Below are positions 6,690 through 14,443 of a stretch of DNA of 24,773 bases, piece by piece. The stretch is taken from positions 1 to 24,773 of the IMG/VR virus record IMGVR_UViG_3300009183_000346. One strand, given 5' to 3'. Each line of letters opens with the position of its first letter. The first letter of the stretch is position 1. The notes beneath the pieces were generated by a model. It did no database searches, had not been told where the DNA came from, and saw nothing but the letters and a program-made list of their open reading frames with translations. A program made the position numbers and the translations under genes. Source of the stretch: a virus.

Positions 6690-8455
6690 TTACCTTCACG
6701 CTCTTTCATGATGCGGTCACGAATCTTTTTACTCCAAGATGCGCCAGCGTCACCGCCCCACAAGTCCCATGCAACCCGTCCCTTGCTCGGAAAGCCATCT
6801 TGACCACTATTGAATCCAGTAGCCTGTTTATCAACTTCGTGTCGTGAGAAGAATGAGTACATGCGAAGAACAGTGCTATCTGACAGACTCTCGCCATTCA
6901 CTAACTGGTTAGCACGTGTCAAACCAATTATTGTCCCACCGGACTTGCCTTCTTTTTTCCACTGAAGTGCACGTCTGGCAGCGGATTGCATGCCAGACGT
7001 TGGCTTATAACCTTCAGCCTTTACTTCTTCTAGTTCAACTTCTGTTGCTTTTTGTTCTGGCTGGGGCGTTGGAGGTGTGGTTGGCGGCTCCGGCTGTACT
7101 GGTGGTTCTGTTGGTGTTTCGGGTGGTATTGCGCTTGCTTCGACGCCCACTCCAGTCTGAGAGTTGATGCCTTCATCTTCACTTCTTGCTACCTCTCCAA
7201 TCATCTTTCTGGCTTCAGCCTTATCGATGATTCCAGCAGCATACAGTGTTGTTGCTCTTGATACACGAAGCGACTCATCCTCTTGGAGTGCTGGTACTTC
7301 AGTGTTGTCAAAAGCTACGATGTCATCTTCCTGCAAGTCGGTGTACTCAGGAATCATCGCCATCGTGATTTGAGAACATAGTTGTTCTTGCAGAGGAACC
7401 ATTCCATCTTCCCATGCAGCACGACGTGCTTCAGCATAGTTAGAGTAAGTATTCCTCTCAAGTCCTGCACCAAGCCCCAGAACCATACAGTTCAATCCCA
7501 AGGCTGATGCAATTCTTTCTTCCGGTTTACGTCGTAGTTCGTCAAGACTTAATTCAGCCGGTGACATCGACATCCTGCTGATGGAGTAAGGAGCAGTAGA
7601 TACTGCAATACCACCTGCATTGTCTCCGCAGAAATCTTCTTGTAAACGCTTTTTGAGGACTCGTGCATCCTCTTCCATGATTTCAACCATCATGTCACCA
7701 GAAGCTGGACCCACCATCAAGGACGGCATTGCGTTGTTCTTGAGAAGTGAATAACTGACAGTGGAACTCTGGTTGTCTGCAGCTACTTCTTTTAGCACGG
7801 ATGCTATCGTTGAGCGACCAACACGGATATCCATCGGGTCACGTAAATACCGCCAATGAATGATGTCTTCAGATGCTATGTCGTATTGAACGCCATCCAC
7901 CATGTAGATGTACTCTTTTACGATAAGTTCAGGCTCACCCTTTGGGGTAACCATGTCACACGGCAAGAACTGTAAGTAAACAACTTCACTACGGCGACCA
8001 CCCTTACGAACTTTTCGTGCATAGGCGTTGCCTTGCAATTTCAAGTCCTGCGTAATCCATCCATAGAATGTGTTTGCTGGTACTCCCGGTGACGGATTCC
8101 TAAGAAGAGTCAGTAGTGGGTGTGTGTCGATAAGTTCAAACTTGTCAGATTTTGTATCTTGGACATTACGTTGAATTACCAACTTGCCTACATTTAGATT
8201 TCGGATATACCAATCAAGCCCGATAGCAATAATAGAGTTGAGACCAAGGTCACCAGCCTCTTTTGCCCAATCAAGTTTGCTCGATGGTAGTTTGGTTGTG
8301 ATGATGCTTTCAAGCCCACCGTTACCTGCACGTGCAACGGCACGGGTACGGTTTCGCGGCTGTGGAGCCTCAGCACTTGGGCGTAGAGTGACTTTTACTT
8401 CATCTTTACCCGTTAGGGCTAACCAAGCGTCAGAGAACCTGCTTAACAAGCCCAT
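6686..8455 (-). CDS. Portal protein, HK97 family, with C-terminal accessory module
   Basis: 589 residues; the usual family length is nearer 400-500. Residues ~50-430 carry the portal fold: NSIIAIGLDWYIRNL, HPLLTLLRNPSP, YGWITQDLKLQGNAYARKV, EDIIHWRYLRDP, LKNNAMPSLMVG and LERNTYSNYAEARRAAWE. A Pro/Thr/Glu-rich linker (~445-470) leads to a C-terminal module from ~483 (SGMQSAARRALQWK...SRHEVDK...FPSKGRVAWDLWGGDAG). I have seen this module in other environmental phage head proteins, but it has no name I can give. It forms the dodecameric DNA gate and docks terminase. It is head of the structural run after a short gene. Confidence 0.9.
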   Translation of the reverse strand: MGLLSRFSDAWLALTGKDEVKVTLRPSAEAPQPRNRTRAVARAGNGGLESIITTKLPSSKLDWAKEAGDLGLNSIIAIGLDWYIRNLNVGKLVIQRNVQDTKSDKFELIDTHPLLTLLRNPSPGVPANTFYGWITQDLKLQGNAYARKVRKGGRRSEVVYLQFLPCDMVTPKGEPELIVKEYIYMVDGVQYDIASEDIIHWRYLRDPMDIRVGRSTIASVLKEVAADNQSSTVSYSLLKNNAMPSLMVGPASGDMMVEIMEEDARVLKKRLQEDFCGDNAGGIAVSTAPYSISRMSMSPAELSLDELRRKPEERIASALGLNCMVLGLGAGLERNTYSNYAEARRAAWEDGMVPLQEQLCSQITMAMIPEYTDLQEDDIVAFDNTEVPALQEDESLRVSRATTLYAAGIIDKAEARKMIGEVARSEDEGINSQTGVGVEASAIPPETPTEPPVQPEPPTTPPTPQPEQKATEVELEEVKAEGYKPTSGMQSAARRALQWKKEGKSGGTIIGLTRANQLVNGESLSDSTVLRMYSFFSRHEVDKQATGFNSGQDGFPSKGRVAWDLWGGDAGASWSKKIRDRIMKEREGK

Positions 8456-8739
8456 CTATTGAATTCCTTCCGCATGAGTTCATCAGTCTTCACCGAATTG
8501 AATTTGATACGACGAGAAGCATCACGCATTTTAACTATAATGGATTTCGCATCATCATCTGTCAACTCTACACAGTAACCACGATTACAGAAAAAAGCAA
8601 AGCGGACAAAAGTGACTTCCTTGTCGTCCACTATGGCTCTTAGGTCATATCCAACTAAAGATTTATCACTAGACGTCATATTTTTGTTTTTATCATTAGT
8701 GTCAACAGTACAGTTATTTAGATTGTACAATGCCATCAT
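8443..8739 (-). CDS. Small uncharacterised protein upstream of portal
   Basis: 98 residues starting MMALYNL; the second Met (8736) and Met21 (8679) are alternative starts. It overlaps the portal start by 13 bp, which suggests coupling. The mature-looking part reads VGYDLRAIVDDKEVTFVRFAFFCN...DDDAKSIIVKMRDASRR. No family is recognised. A TTGACA on this strand at 8705-8700 would place a promoter inside the ORF if real, favouring Met21 or a later start, but its -10 is poor. The long start would overlap the plus-strand gene at 8738 head to head. Confidence 0.5.
   Translation of the reverse strand: MMALYNLNNCTVDTNDKNKNMTSSDKSLVGYDLRAIVDDKEVTFVRFAFFCNRGYCVELTDDDAKSIIVKMRDASRRIKFNSVKTDELMRKEFNRWAC
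8702..8731 (+). promoter_or_regulatory. Promoter for the terminase-side operon, leaderless type
   Basis: TCAACA at 8702-8707, an 18-bp spacer, and a strong TACAAT -10 at 8726-8731. Exactly six bases separate the -10 from the ATG at 8738, the same distance as at the other leaderless promoters, so transcription should start at or next to the start codon. Confidence 0.5.
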
Positions 8740-9013
8740 GCTCTATCAGACGTACCGAAGAAATATGCGTGGTCAAGGCTTCCATAAAATGCTTTATCAC
8801 AAAGCCGACATATGCCACTACATGTGCATGTGTATCAACTGTGGAAAGACTGTCACCATAACTGTCAACGGCTTTGATGAAGTCTACGATGACCCAAAGG
8901 TACTCAATGTACTCAAAGAAGTATGCCCTAAGACAAAAATTAAGGGTTGGACTCGTACACAACTAAAAGAAAAAGTAGAGTTGACAAAGTCCGTAGAATC
9001 AAGTAACATGTAG
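8738..9013 (+). CDS. Small uncharacterised protein (Cys-rich patch)
   Basis: 91 residues from the ATG at 8738, which is set six bases after a TACAAT -10. The ATG at 8765 (82 residues) is the alternative. It contains a Cys/His patch (ADICHYMCMCINCGK) that could bind a metal, followed by a basic C-terminal half (KTKIKGWTRTQLKEK). No family is recognised. Its last codons contain the promoter of the next gene: the -10 TAACAT encodes the final Ser-Asn-Met. Confidence 0.6.
   Translation: MLYQTYRRNMRGQGFHKMLYHKADICHYMCMCINCGKTVTITVNGFDEVYDDPKVLNVLKEVCPKTKIKGWTRTQLKEKVELTKSVESSNM
8981..9009 (+). promoter_or_regulatory. Promoter inside preceding gene; leaderless start at 9016
   Basis: TTGACA at 8981-8986, a 17-bp spacer, and TAACAT at 9004-9009, then six bases to the ATG at 9016. 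There is no ribosome-binding site between them, so the mRNA for the 254-residue gene should be leaderless. The whole promoter lies in coding sequence of the 91-residue gene. Confidence 0.7.
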
Positions 9014-9015
9014 TT

Positions 9016-9780
9016 ATGAACCCACGAGAAATGTCCGTCGCAATGTGGAAGGAAGTAATGTCTGACCTTTCACGCCTATCTGGTATCGAAATGGATGAAA
9101 TGGATGCAAAGGAATATACAAATGCCTTACGTCCATTGCAGCAAGCAATTGTAAACCAAAAGCCTAGTGAACTGAAGCAACCTATGACCAACGAAAGTCC
9201 TGAGGTGTGGCGTTTACGGTATTGGATACGCAACCAGAAGTTTCGCCCTAACTACGAAGAAGTAGCGAACAAGGTGCTTGATGTACTTGGGATGCCACGT
9301 ATCCACGGCGTACCGGGGCACATAATCGAAGCACAGAAGGTCTACAAGGCTGAACCAGTGCCTGTGTCGCATCAGTTAGGCGATAAGCAGTACGACCTTT
9401 TTAGTTGGACGAACGAACTCAAGCCAAGTGGCGATGAGAACCGTGACGAAATAATTGCAAAGATGTTGACAACCGTTGAAGGTATCTATGGTTCCGGTGA
9501 AGCAGTAAATGTTGCCAAGTCGATTAATGCTAACAACATGCTAATCAAAGCCGAAGAGACTGAAATGCTTGAAAACATTGTCAACAAGATACCGCAAGAA
9601 GAGCGTACAACTTGGATTAGACGTGCCGGTGGCATAGAAGGCAAGAAGCACTTTGTTGCTATTGGCGTTGCTAGGGAAGCGGTTTCCCTTTATACAAAGT
9701 CAAAGCGTACTGCTAATGCGGAGCGTGGAATGCAAGTCTGGCGGGAGCGTTGGAATAAGCCAACAATGGGAGGTTTATAA
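9016..9780 (+). CDS. Uncharacterised protein (254 aa) upstream of terminase cluster
   Basis: 254 residues, predicted soluble and largely helical, with an acidic N-terminal region (MDEMDAKEYTNALRPL) and a basic C-terminus (SKRTANAERGMQVWRERW). Region ~65-100 (EVWRLRYWIRNQKFRPNYEEVANKVLDVLG) looks like a compact helical domain. No family is recognised. It has its own promoter in the preceding gene and its stop overlaps the next start (TAATG), so it heads the message leading to the ParB-like protein and terminase. A packaging or regulatory role is possible from context only. Confidence 0.7.
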   Translation: MNPREMSVAMWKEVMSDLSRLSGIEMDEMDAKEYTNALRPLQQAIVNQKPSELKQPMTNESPEVWRLRYWIRNQKFRPNYEEVANKVLDVLGMPRIHGVPGHIIEAQKVYKAEPVPVSHQLGDKQYDLFSWTNELKPSGDENRDEIIAKMLTTVEGIYGSGEAVNVAKSINANNMLIKAEETEMLENIVNKIPQEERTTWIRRAGGIEGKKHFVAIGVAREAVSLYTKSKRTANAERGMQVWRERWNKPTMGGL

Positions 9781-10136
9781 TGTTTGAAAACGTAACACTT
9801 ATCACATACGCATTAACAACCATCTCGGCAATCTTTGTCGGGATGGTTCTTGGCTATCAACTCAGATACATGGGTGAGCGTAAGTCAGATGACATCGTGC
9901 CAGCGGGTACTAAGGTTCGATTCAAGACTAAACTCGGTCATTGGTCGTACGGCATCGTGCTTGAAGATTTCGTTGAAGAGAAGAATCAGTTCATCGTTGT
10001 ACGTGCTATTGAGTGGAAGATGAGCGAGACAAGTATGGAAGCCCATGAAGGTTACCGGGTCTTTCCTATCAAGTTGAAGGAAGGCGTGTATCTGCTTGGT
10101 ACAGGCCCGTGGGTTGCAGACGATTACATTGATTAA
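9780..10136 (+). CDS. Membrane-anchored protein with a beta-barrel-like domain
   Basis: 118 residues. One N-terminal transmembrane segment at about residues 8-28 (TYALTTISAIFVGMVLGYQL) is followed by a soluble region of alternating strands (AGTKVRFKTKLGHWSYGIVLEDFV...FIVVRAIEW) that looks SH3/Tudor-like. GGAGG lies six bases before the ATG, which overlaps the preceding stop. No named family. Membrane localisation next to packaging genes is unusual. Confidence 0.65.
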   Translation: MFENVTLITYALTTISAIFVGMVLGYQLRYMGERKSDDIVPAGTKVRFKTKLGHWSYGIVLEDFVEEKNQFIVVRAIEWKMSETSMEAHEGYRVFPIKLKEGVYLLGTGPWVADDYID

Positions 10137-10725
10137 AAGGCTGACAGTTGCTTCTGAGGAAGTTGACGTACATTTACTTAAACAGCACCCAAGGAACGTC
10201 AATCAAGGCGACTTGGGTGCTGTCATTTCGTCCATAGAAACAAATGGCTTCTACGGTCGCCTGATAGTCAACAAGAGGAACAACTACGTCCTTGCTGGAA
10301 ATCACCGGCTGATGGCTGCTAAGGCTCTCAAAATGGACACAGTGCCTGTTGAGTGGGTAGATGTAGATGAAGACTCAGAAGTCAGAATCCTACTTGCTGA
10401 CAACAGAACAACACGCCTTGGTCTGGACGACAACACGGCATTGACTGTACTGCTGGCTGAGTTGGCTAATACTGAAAAACAACTGGCCGGTACTGGATAT
10501 GACTACGAAGACTTGAACAACTTCATCAGTGACATCGCAAATGAAGAACTCAAACTAACTACTGACTCATATGAAAAGTTAGTTCCAAGGCTTGCCAATC
10601 AAGGCGAAACGTGGGAGTTAGGCGATTCACTGTTAGTAGTTGGTCAGAACGAAGAAGACTGTGACAAGTTGATTGTGACTTGGGAAAAACAAACCAGAGG
10701 AAAGGCAGTTCTAAGAAATGGATGA
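10129..10725 (+). CDS. ParB-like N-terminal (ParB/Sulfiredoxin-fold) domain protein
   Basis: About 198 residues from a TTG at 10129, which overlaps the preceding stop. The reading frame is open further upstream, but those codons lie over the previous gene. The pattern LLKQHPRNVNQGDLGAV, then VLAGNHRLMAAKAL and VEWVDVDEDSEVRILLADNR, is the ParB N-terminal nuclease-like domain; GNHR corresponds to the GxxR nucleotide-binding motif. Single-domain phage versions are common next to terminase or DNA-modification genes and may bind CTP or nick DNA. There is no C-terminal HTH or dimerisation domain of a true partition ParB, so plasmid-type partitioning is not implied. Confidence 0.8.
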   Translation: MIKRLTVASEEVDVHLLKQHPRNVNQGDLGAVISSIETNGFYGRLIVNKRNNYVLAGNHRLMAAKALKMDTVPVEWVDVDEDSEVRILLADNRTTRLGLDDNTALTVLLAELANTEKQLAGTGYDYEDLNNFISDIANEELKLTTDSYEKLVPRLANQGETWELGDSLLVVGQNEEDCDKLIVTWEKQTRGKAVLRNG

Positions 10726-11296
10726 TGATGAACTAGTGCCGATTGATTTATCGGTTCCTGAATCAAGAGACTCTATCAAGGAAGAATTATCTGCTCCACT
10801 CTTTGATGAGTACCACGCACGACGTCAAGCAGTGATGAGTTCAAAACGACCTGACGGTAAAGCCTATGGCGGAACTCCTTTATCTATTGACGACACCAAG
10901 ATGAAGGTTATCTTGGATGCAATCCTTGCCGGAGCATCACACTCTGTAGCGGCTCAAGTCGCTGGTGTGCCTGTCAGGAGGCTCAAGGACTGGATAGTAC
11001 GTGGTGAGAGTGGTGACATGGATGTCCCTACAGAACTCGTCGAATTTGCACGTCGTGTACGCATGGCTGAAAGCCGTGGTGAGTTAGGACTTATTGTCCG
11101 TATACGTCGTGCTGCGGAAGAAAACTGGGGTGCCGCCGCTTGGCTACTAGAAAGACGACATAGCAAGCGTTGGGGCAAAAAAACTACTGTTGATGTGAGG
11201 CAAATGACAGATGAGCAAATTACAAGACTCCTTACGGCAGAAGCTGATGGAGGAAGCGATACGGCGGGGATTGAGGATTCCGGGGACGACGAGTGA
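10718..11296 (+). CDS. Probable terminase small subunit
   Basis: 192 residues starting eight bases before the end of the ParB-like gene. A helix-turn-helix lies around residues 65-95 (VILDAILAGASHSVAAQVAGVPVRRLKDWI), followed by helices typical of small terminases (EFARRVRMAESRGELGLIVRIRRAAEENWGAAAWLLERR) and then KRWGKKTTVDV. It should recognise the packaging site and load the large subunit. It overlaps the large-subunit gene by 86 bases if both longest forms are used. Assignment rests on the HTH, the WGAAAWLLERR-type segment and its position immediately before the large subunit. Confidence 0.8.
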   Translation: MDDDELVPIDLSVPESRDSIKEELSAPLFDEYHARRQAVMSSKRPDGKAYGGTPLSIDDTKMKVILDAILAGASHSVAAQVAGVPVRRLKDWIVRGESGDMDVPTELVEFARRVRMAESRGELGLIVRIRRAAEENWGAAAWLLERRHSKRWGKKTTVDVRQMTDEQITRLLTAEADGGSDTAGIEDSGDDE

Positions 11297-12662
11297 TATC
11301 TACAACCCTTATAGGGATGGTATTGAGAAAGGCTCGATGGAGTCTTTTCATGAGTATCTAAAACTTACACTCCCAAAGGGATGGACTGCTGACCCAGCGC
11401 ATATCAAGTTAATTGCTGAACACCTTGATGCAGTTGACCGTGGACAGATTGACCGACTAGCAATCTCAATGCCCCCTAGACATGGCAAAACCGAAACTAC
11501 TACAGTTCGTTACGGGGCATATGCGTTTGAAAAGAATCCTAGGGACAACGTCCTTGTAACTGCATATAACGAACGTATCGCACGTAGGTTTAGTCGTAAG
11601 GCAAGAGTAATCGTTGAATCACGTCGCCAACTCATGACCAGTAGTCGTGCTGCTGATGAATGGGGAATGCCTGAAGGCGGCACATTTATGAGTCGTGGTG
11701 TTGGTTCTCCACCTACCGGTGTAGGTTTCAAAAGAATCATCATTGATGACCCTATCAGACGACGTGAAGACGCTGAAAGCATCAACCTGCGTGAAAAGGC
11801 TTGGGACTGGTTTACTGACGATATCTACACTCGTCTTGAACCCGGTGGAGCCATGATTATCGTTGCTACACGTTGGCATCACGATGACATCACAAGCCGC
11901 GCCATTGAGTCCGAGCCAAACAAATGGGTTGTCCTAAAACTTCCGGCTATTGCGGAAGAGGCTGACCAACTAGGACGGCAACCGGGTGAGTCTCTGTGGC
12001 CTGAGCGTTATTCAGTTGAAGACTTGATGCGTATCAAAGCGGTCATGCTTCAAAACGAAGGAGAGTACGGCTGGCAAGCACTGTATCAGCAATCTCCAAC
12101 ACAACGTTCGGGTGCGATGATTCGTCAAGACCGTATCTCTACTTTCCAAGAACTGCCTCTGTCAGTTGGAAGATTCCGCAGAGTTATCAGGGCTTGGGAC
12201 TTGGCATCGACACGTGGTGCAGGTGACTATACGGTTGGAGTTAAGGGTGCTCTCGATAACATCGGACGCTTCTGGATACTCGATGTAGTCATTGGTCAGT
12301 TCGATGTGGATGAGCGTGACAACATCATTTACAGGACTGCCGAGATGGATGGCAAAGATGTCACCATACGGCTGCCACAAGACCCAGCACAGGCAGGAAA
12401 GAGTCAGGCTAGATACTTACTCAGAATGCTTCACGGGTACCGTGTGAGCATCCAAAGTCCAACAGGTAATAAGACGTTAAGGGCTGAGCCATTTGCGGCA
12501 CAGGTAAACAACTTCAACGTCAATATGATAGCCGCCGCATGGAATCAACCTATGCTCGATGAGTTCAGGCAATTTCCTATGGGGCGGCACGATGACATCG
12601 TTGATGCAACAGTAGACTGTTACGACGAATGTACGAAGAAGAGGACTATGTCTTTCGCCTAG
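11211..12662 (+). CDS. Terminase large subunit
   Basis: 483 residues from the ATG at 11211; the ATG at 11247 is the alternative and shortens the overlap with the small subunit. ATPase: Walker A PPRHGKTE (88-95), Walker B IIIDD (176-180) and coupling motif VATRWHHDD (218-226). RNase H-like nuclease: Asp330 in RAWDLAST, Asp391 in LPQDPAQ and Asp461/462 in GRHDDIVDA. It is complete and looks active. It packages DNA into the prohead through the portal, which is encoded 2.8 kb away on the opposite strand. Its TAG overlaps the stop of the convergent gene within a single CTAG. Confidence 0.95.
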   Translation: MSKLQDSLRQKLMEEAIRRGLRIPGTTSDIYNPYRDGIEKGSMESFHEYLKLTLPKGWTADPAHIKLIAEHLDAVDRGQIDRLAISMPPRHGKTETTTVRYGAYAFEKNPRDNVLVTAYNERIARRFSRKARVIVESRRQLMTSSRAADEWGMPEGGTFMSRGVGSPPTGVGFKRIIIDDPIRRREDAESINLREKAWDWFTDDIYTRLEPGGAMIIVATRWHHDDITSRAIESEPNKWVVLKLPAIAEEADQLGRQPGESLWPERYSVEDLMRIKAVMLQNEGEYGWQALYQQSPTQRSGAMIRQDRISTFQELPLSVGRFRRVIRAWDLASTRGAGDYTVGVKGALDNIGRFWILDVVIGQFDVDERDNIIYRTAEMDGKDVTIRLPQDPAQAGKSQARYLLRMLHGYRVSIQSPTGNKTLRAEPFAAQVNNFNVNMIAAAWNQPMLDEFRQFPMGRHDDIVDATVDCYDECTKKRTMSFA

Positions 12663-12868
12663 TAGGCGTTATTGGCTAGATACTGTCGCAAAGCATCTGC
12701 GCATGATTCTGCACCAATTACGGTGTCACGATTTGTGCGCAGGTTTGTGATTGTGACACTTTGACCTTTTTGATTCCAAGCCAGTCGTGCCTTCGCTGCG
12801 TAACCGTAAATGCCCCTGTCATCCAAATGACCCAACAGATTCATCTCTGTTATGTTTCCGATTTTCAT
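12659..12868 (-). CDS. Small uncharacterised protein at end of replication operon
   Basis: 69 residues: MKIGNITEMNLLG, then YGYAAKARLAWNQKGQSVTITNLRTNRDTVIG. GGAG lies upstream of the ATG, and the start overlaps the stop of the replisome-organiser-like gene (ATGA). It is the last gene of the minus-strand DNA-metabolism operon. Its stop codon shares the CTAG palindrome with the terminase stop and no terminator separates the two converging operons. No family is recognised. Confidence 0.65.
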   Translation of the reverse strand: MKIGNITEMNLLGHLDDRGIYGYAAKARLAWNQKGQSVTITNLRTNRDTVIGAESCADALRQYLANNAY

Positions 12869-13440
12869 TCAATCTCCAAAAGTTGTCGTTCACCTGAAGA
12901 TGCGACATTTTCTTTTGGTGCATCAGCGGCTTGTTCCATCATATATTTTGCCATTGCGTCAATCTTGGCAATTGTGTTTGCATGTGCCTGAATACGCTTG
13001 TTTTCGTGCTTCTTTGGAGTACTTACACCACTTAGCCATTTGTTGAGCACAGCAAGCCTCCACGAGCCTACGTTGATAGGTTTTGACTTCTCTTCCTGTG
13101 CTTGCAGGTGACTACGCCAATGCGACCGTAATGGGTTAGCATCACACTCGCTCAAGATAGACTCAACAGTTTCCAAGCACCGTTCTTGAGTATCAAACGT
13201 AAGTCCAACTATCGTGAAGTAACCTTCTTCGAAATAGACTAGTCCAGCATCTATCAACTCATAGGAGTGCTCTTTTGAAACAACACATGTTTCTATTATC
13301 TGCACCATTCGTTGTTTAGATATCTTGCCATTTGTTCGATTGGAACGTGACCAAGACTCAGAAGCAAGCAGTAGGTATCTTGCTTGCGGACTTAGTGTTT
13401 TTAGTCTGTCATCAGTGAACCAAGAATATTGCAATCTCAA
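12865..13440 (-). CDS. Replisome-organiser-like protein with N-terminal winged helix
   Basis: 191 residues from a TTG start (13440) that overlaps the upstream TGA. The N-terminal ~80 residues (YSWFTDDRLKTLSPQARYLLLASESWS, then GKISKQRMVQIIE, LIDAGLVYFEEGYFTIV) fit the winged-helix module found at the start of many phage replication initiator/replisome-organiser proteins. The C-terminal half is polar and basic (SHWRSHLQAQEEKSKPINVG). It would bind the phage origin or recruit a helicase. The family is inferred from pattern and from neighbouring DNA-processing genes. Confidence 0.5.
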   Translation of the reverse strand: MRLQYSWFTDDRLKTLSPQARYLLLASESWSRSNRTNGKISKQRMVQIIETCVVSKEHSYELIDAGLVYFEEGYFTIVGLTFDTQERCLETVESILSECDANPLRSHWRSHLQAQEEKSKPINVGSWRLAVLNKWLSGVSTPKKHENKRIQAHANTIAKIDAMAKYMMEQAADAPKENVASSGERQLLEIE

Positions 13441-13823
13441 TTTCGCTTCCCGCCATCATAAGACTTCGCCATACCGGTTTCCACCAAGTACTCATTCAGC
13501 GTAGTCCCATCCTTCCCAATTACTTTTGCTAAGATACGCCCGTACTTATCAGGCTTATCGCTTATAGATTGGAATGTAACATAGGTGCTTGATATTGTCA
13601 ACTGCTTTTTTATTGTTGTGTTTTCTTTGAGCCAATTTTCAGTGGCTTCTTTAGCAATTACCCCTTCAGGAGTTTTTATCTCAGGTGAGTCAAGCCCGTC
13701 TAGTCTGAGTTTTCTTTTTGCTAAAACAACACCAAAACCAAGGTCAATATCAACTTCCATTGTGTCGGCGTCAAGGATGCGTATCAATTTTGCTTGATAC
13801 GTGTACAGGGTCACGTTGTCCAT
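13437..13823 (-). CDS. Staphylococcal-nuclease-like (thermonuclease) protein
   Basis: 128 residues, close to the SNase-domain length. The OB-fold pattern reads YQAKLIRILDADTMEVDIDLGF...KRKLRLDGLDSPE, then KYGRILAKV and TLNEYLVETGMAKSYDGGKR. Residues corresponding to the catalytic pair are Arg40 and Arg96 (YGR). Asp18/Asp20 and Glu48 are the likely metal/general-base positions. No signal peptide is visible, so it should act in the cell, perhaps on host DNA. It sits between the replication-type gene and thyX, overlapping the latter by 13 bp. Confidence 0.88.
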   Translation of the reverse strand: MDNVTLYTYQAKLIRILDADTMEVDIDLGFGVVLAKRKLRLDGLDSPEIKTPEGVIAKEATENWLKENTTIKKQLTISSTYVTFQSISDKPDKYGRILAKVIGKDGTTLNEYLVETGMAKSYDGGKRN

Positions 13824-14443
13824 TCAAGTGCCTTTGCAGTGACTGGAAAATGCTTTATGAAGATGGCTTTGACTTGATGTGCAAGTTGTTCGTGTTCTCC
13901 TTGTGCATCTTTTCCACCACGTGCTTCTATGTAATGTATCCAAGAGCGGATGTTGCCGTTTGCGTAGATGTGTGTGGGTGAGCACATAGGCAAGACAGAG
14001 CGAGCGCATTCCTTTGCTATGTTCTGGCTAAGTAGCCATTCATAAACTTCCATCTGTTGCTTGAAGAGGTCTTCTATCTTCGCTTGTGCAACTGCCTTTG
14101 CTTCTTCGTCTTCCCACGTGTTGCTTGCCTGACGGTTTTTCTCGTCTTGAAGACGGAGGTCAGGAATCTCAATCTTTTCAGTGACTTGTGCGTAGCGTTG
14201 ACTAAATTCTTGAATGCGTATTGAACTATGTCTTGCAAACTGTGCAGAGATATCTCGCCTTGTATGAATATCAAGGCACATATTACACATCTCAAAAATT
14301 GACCAATGCTTCTTTCGTATGCAGTAAGCAATAAGCTTGTCAGGAGGTGCGTTCTGGTTCTGCGGATTTGACACTCGTGCCATTTTTGCAATCTTGAACT
14401 CAGCATCTGGTGTTATCCAGACAAGGCTTACGGTTGAACTCAT
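13811..14443 (-). CDS. thyX: FAD-dependent thymidylate synthase
   Basis: 210 residues, normal for ThyX. HWSIFEM (46-52) is the substrate/FAD region. The signature is RHS(x7)S (Arg71-His72-Ser73...Ser81) followed by QRY, where the family consensus is RHR(x7)S, so the third position is Ser instead of Arg. The C-terminal ECARSVLPM...YANGNIRSWIHYIEAR block with its conserved Arg/Asn is intact. It makes dTMP from dUMP with methylene-tetrahydrofolate and NADPH. The start overlaps the upstream stop (ATGA) and AGGAAA lies upstream. It would support phage DNA synthesis. Confidence 0.93.
   Translation of the reverse strand: MSSTVSLVWITPDAEFKIAKMARVSNPQNQNAPPDKLIAYCIRKKHWSIFEMCNMCLDIHTRRDISAQFARHSSIRIQEFSQRYAQVTEKIEIPDLRLQDEKNRQASNTWEDEEAKAVAQAKIEDLFKQQMEVYEWLLSQNIAKECARSVLPMCSPTHIYANGNIRSWIHYIEARGGKDAQGEHEQLAHQVKAIFIKHFPVTAKALEWTT

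Noticed and set aside
8675-8705. Minus-strand TTGACA near 8705 as the promoter of the head operon
   Set aside because: The -35 is perfect but the best -10 (TATGAC) needs a 19-bp spacer and would start inside the 98-residue ORF. It is mentioned in that entry but not called as a promoter.
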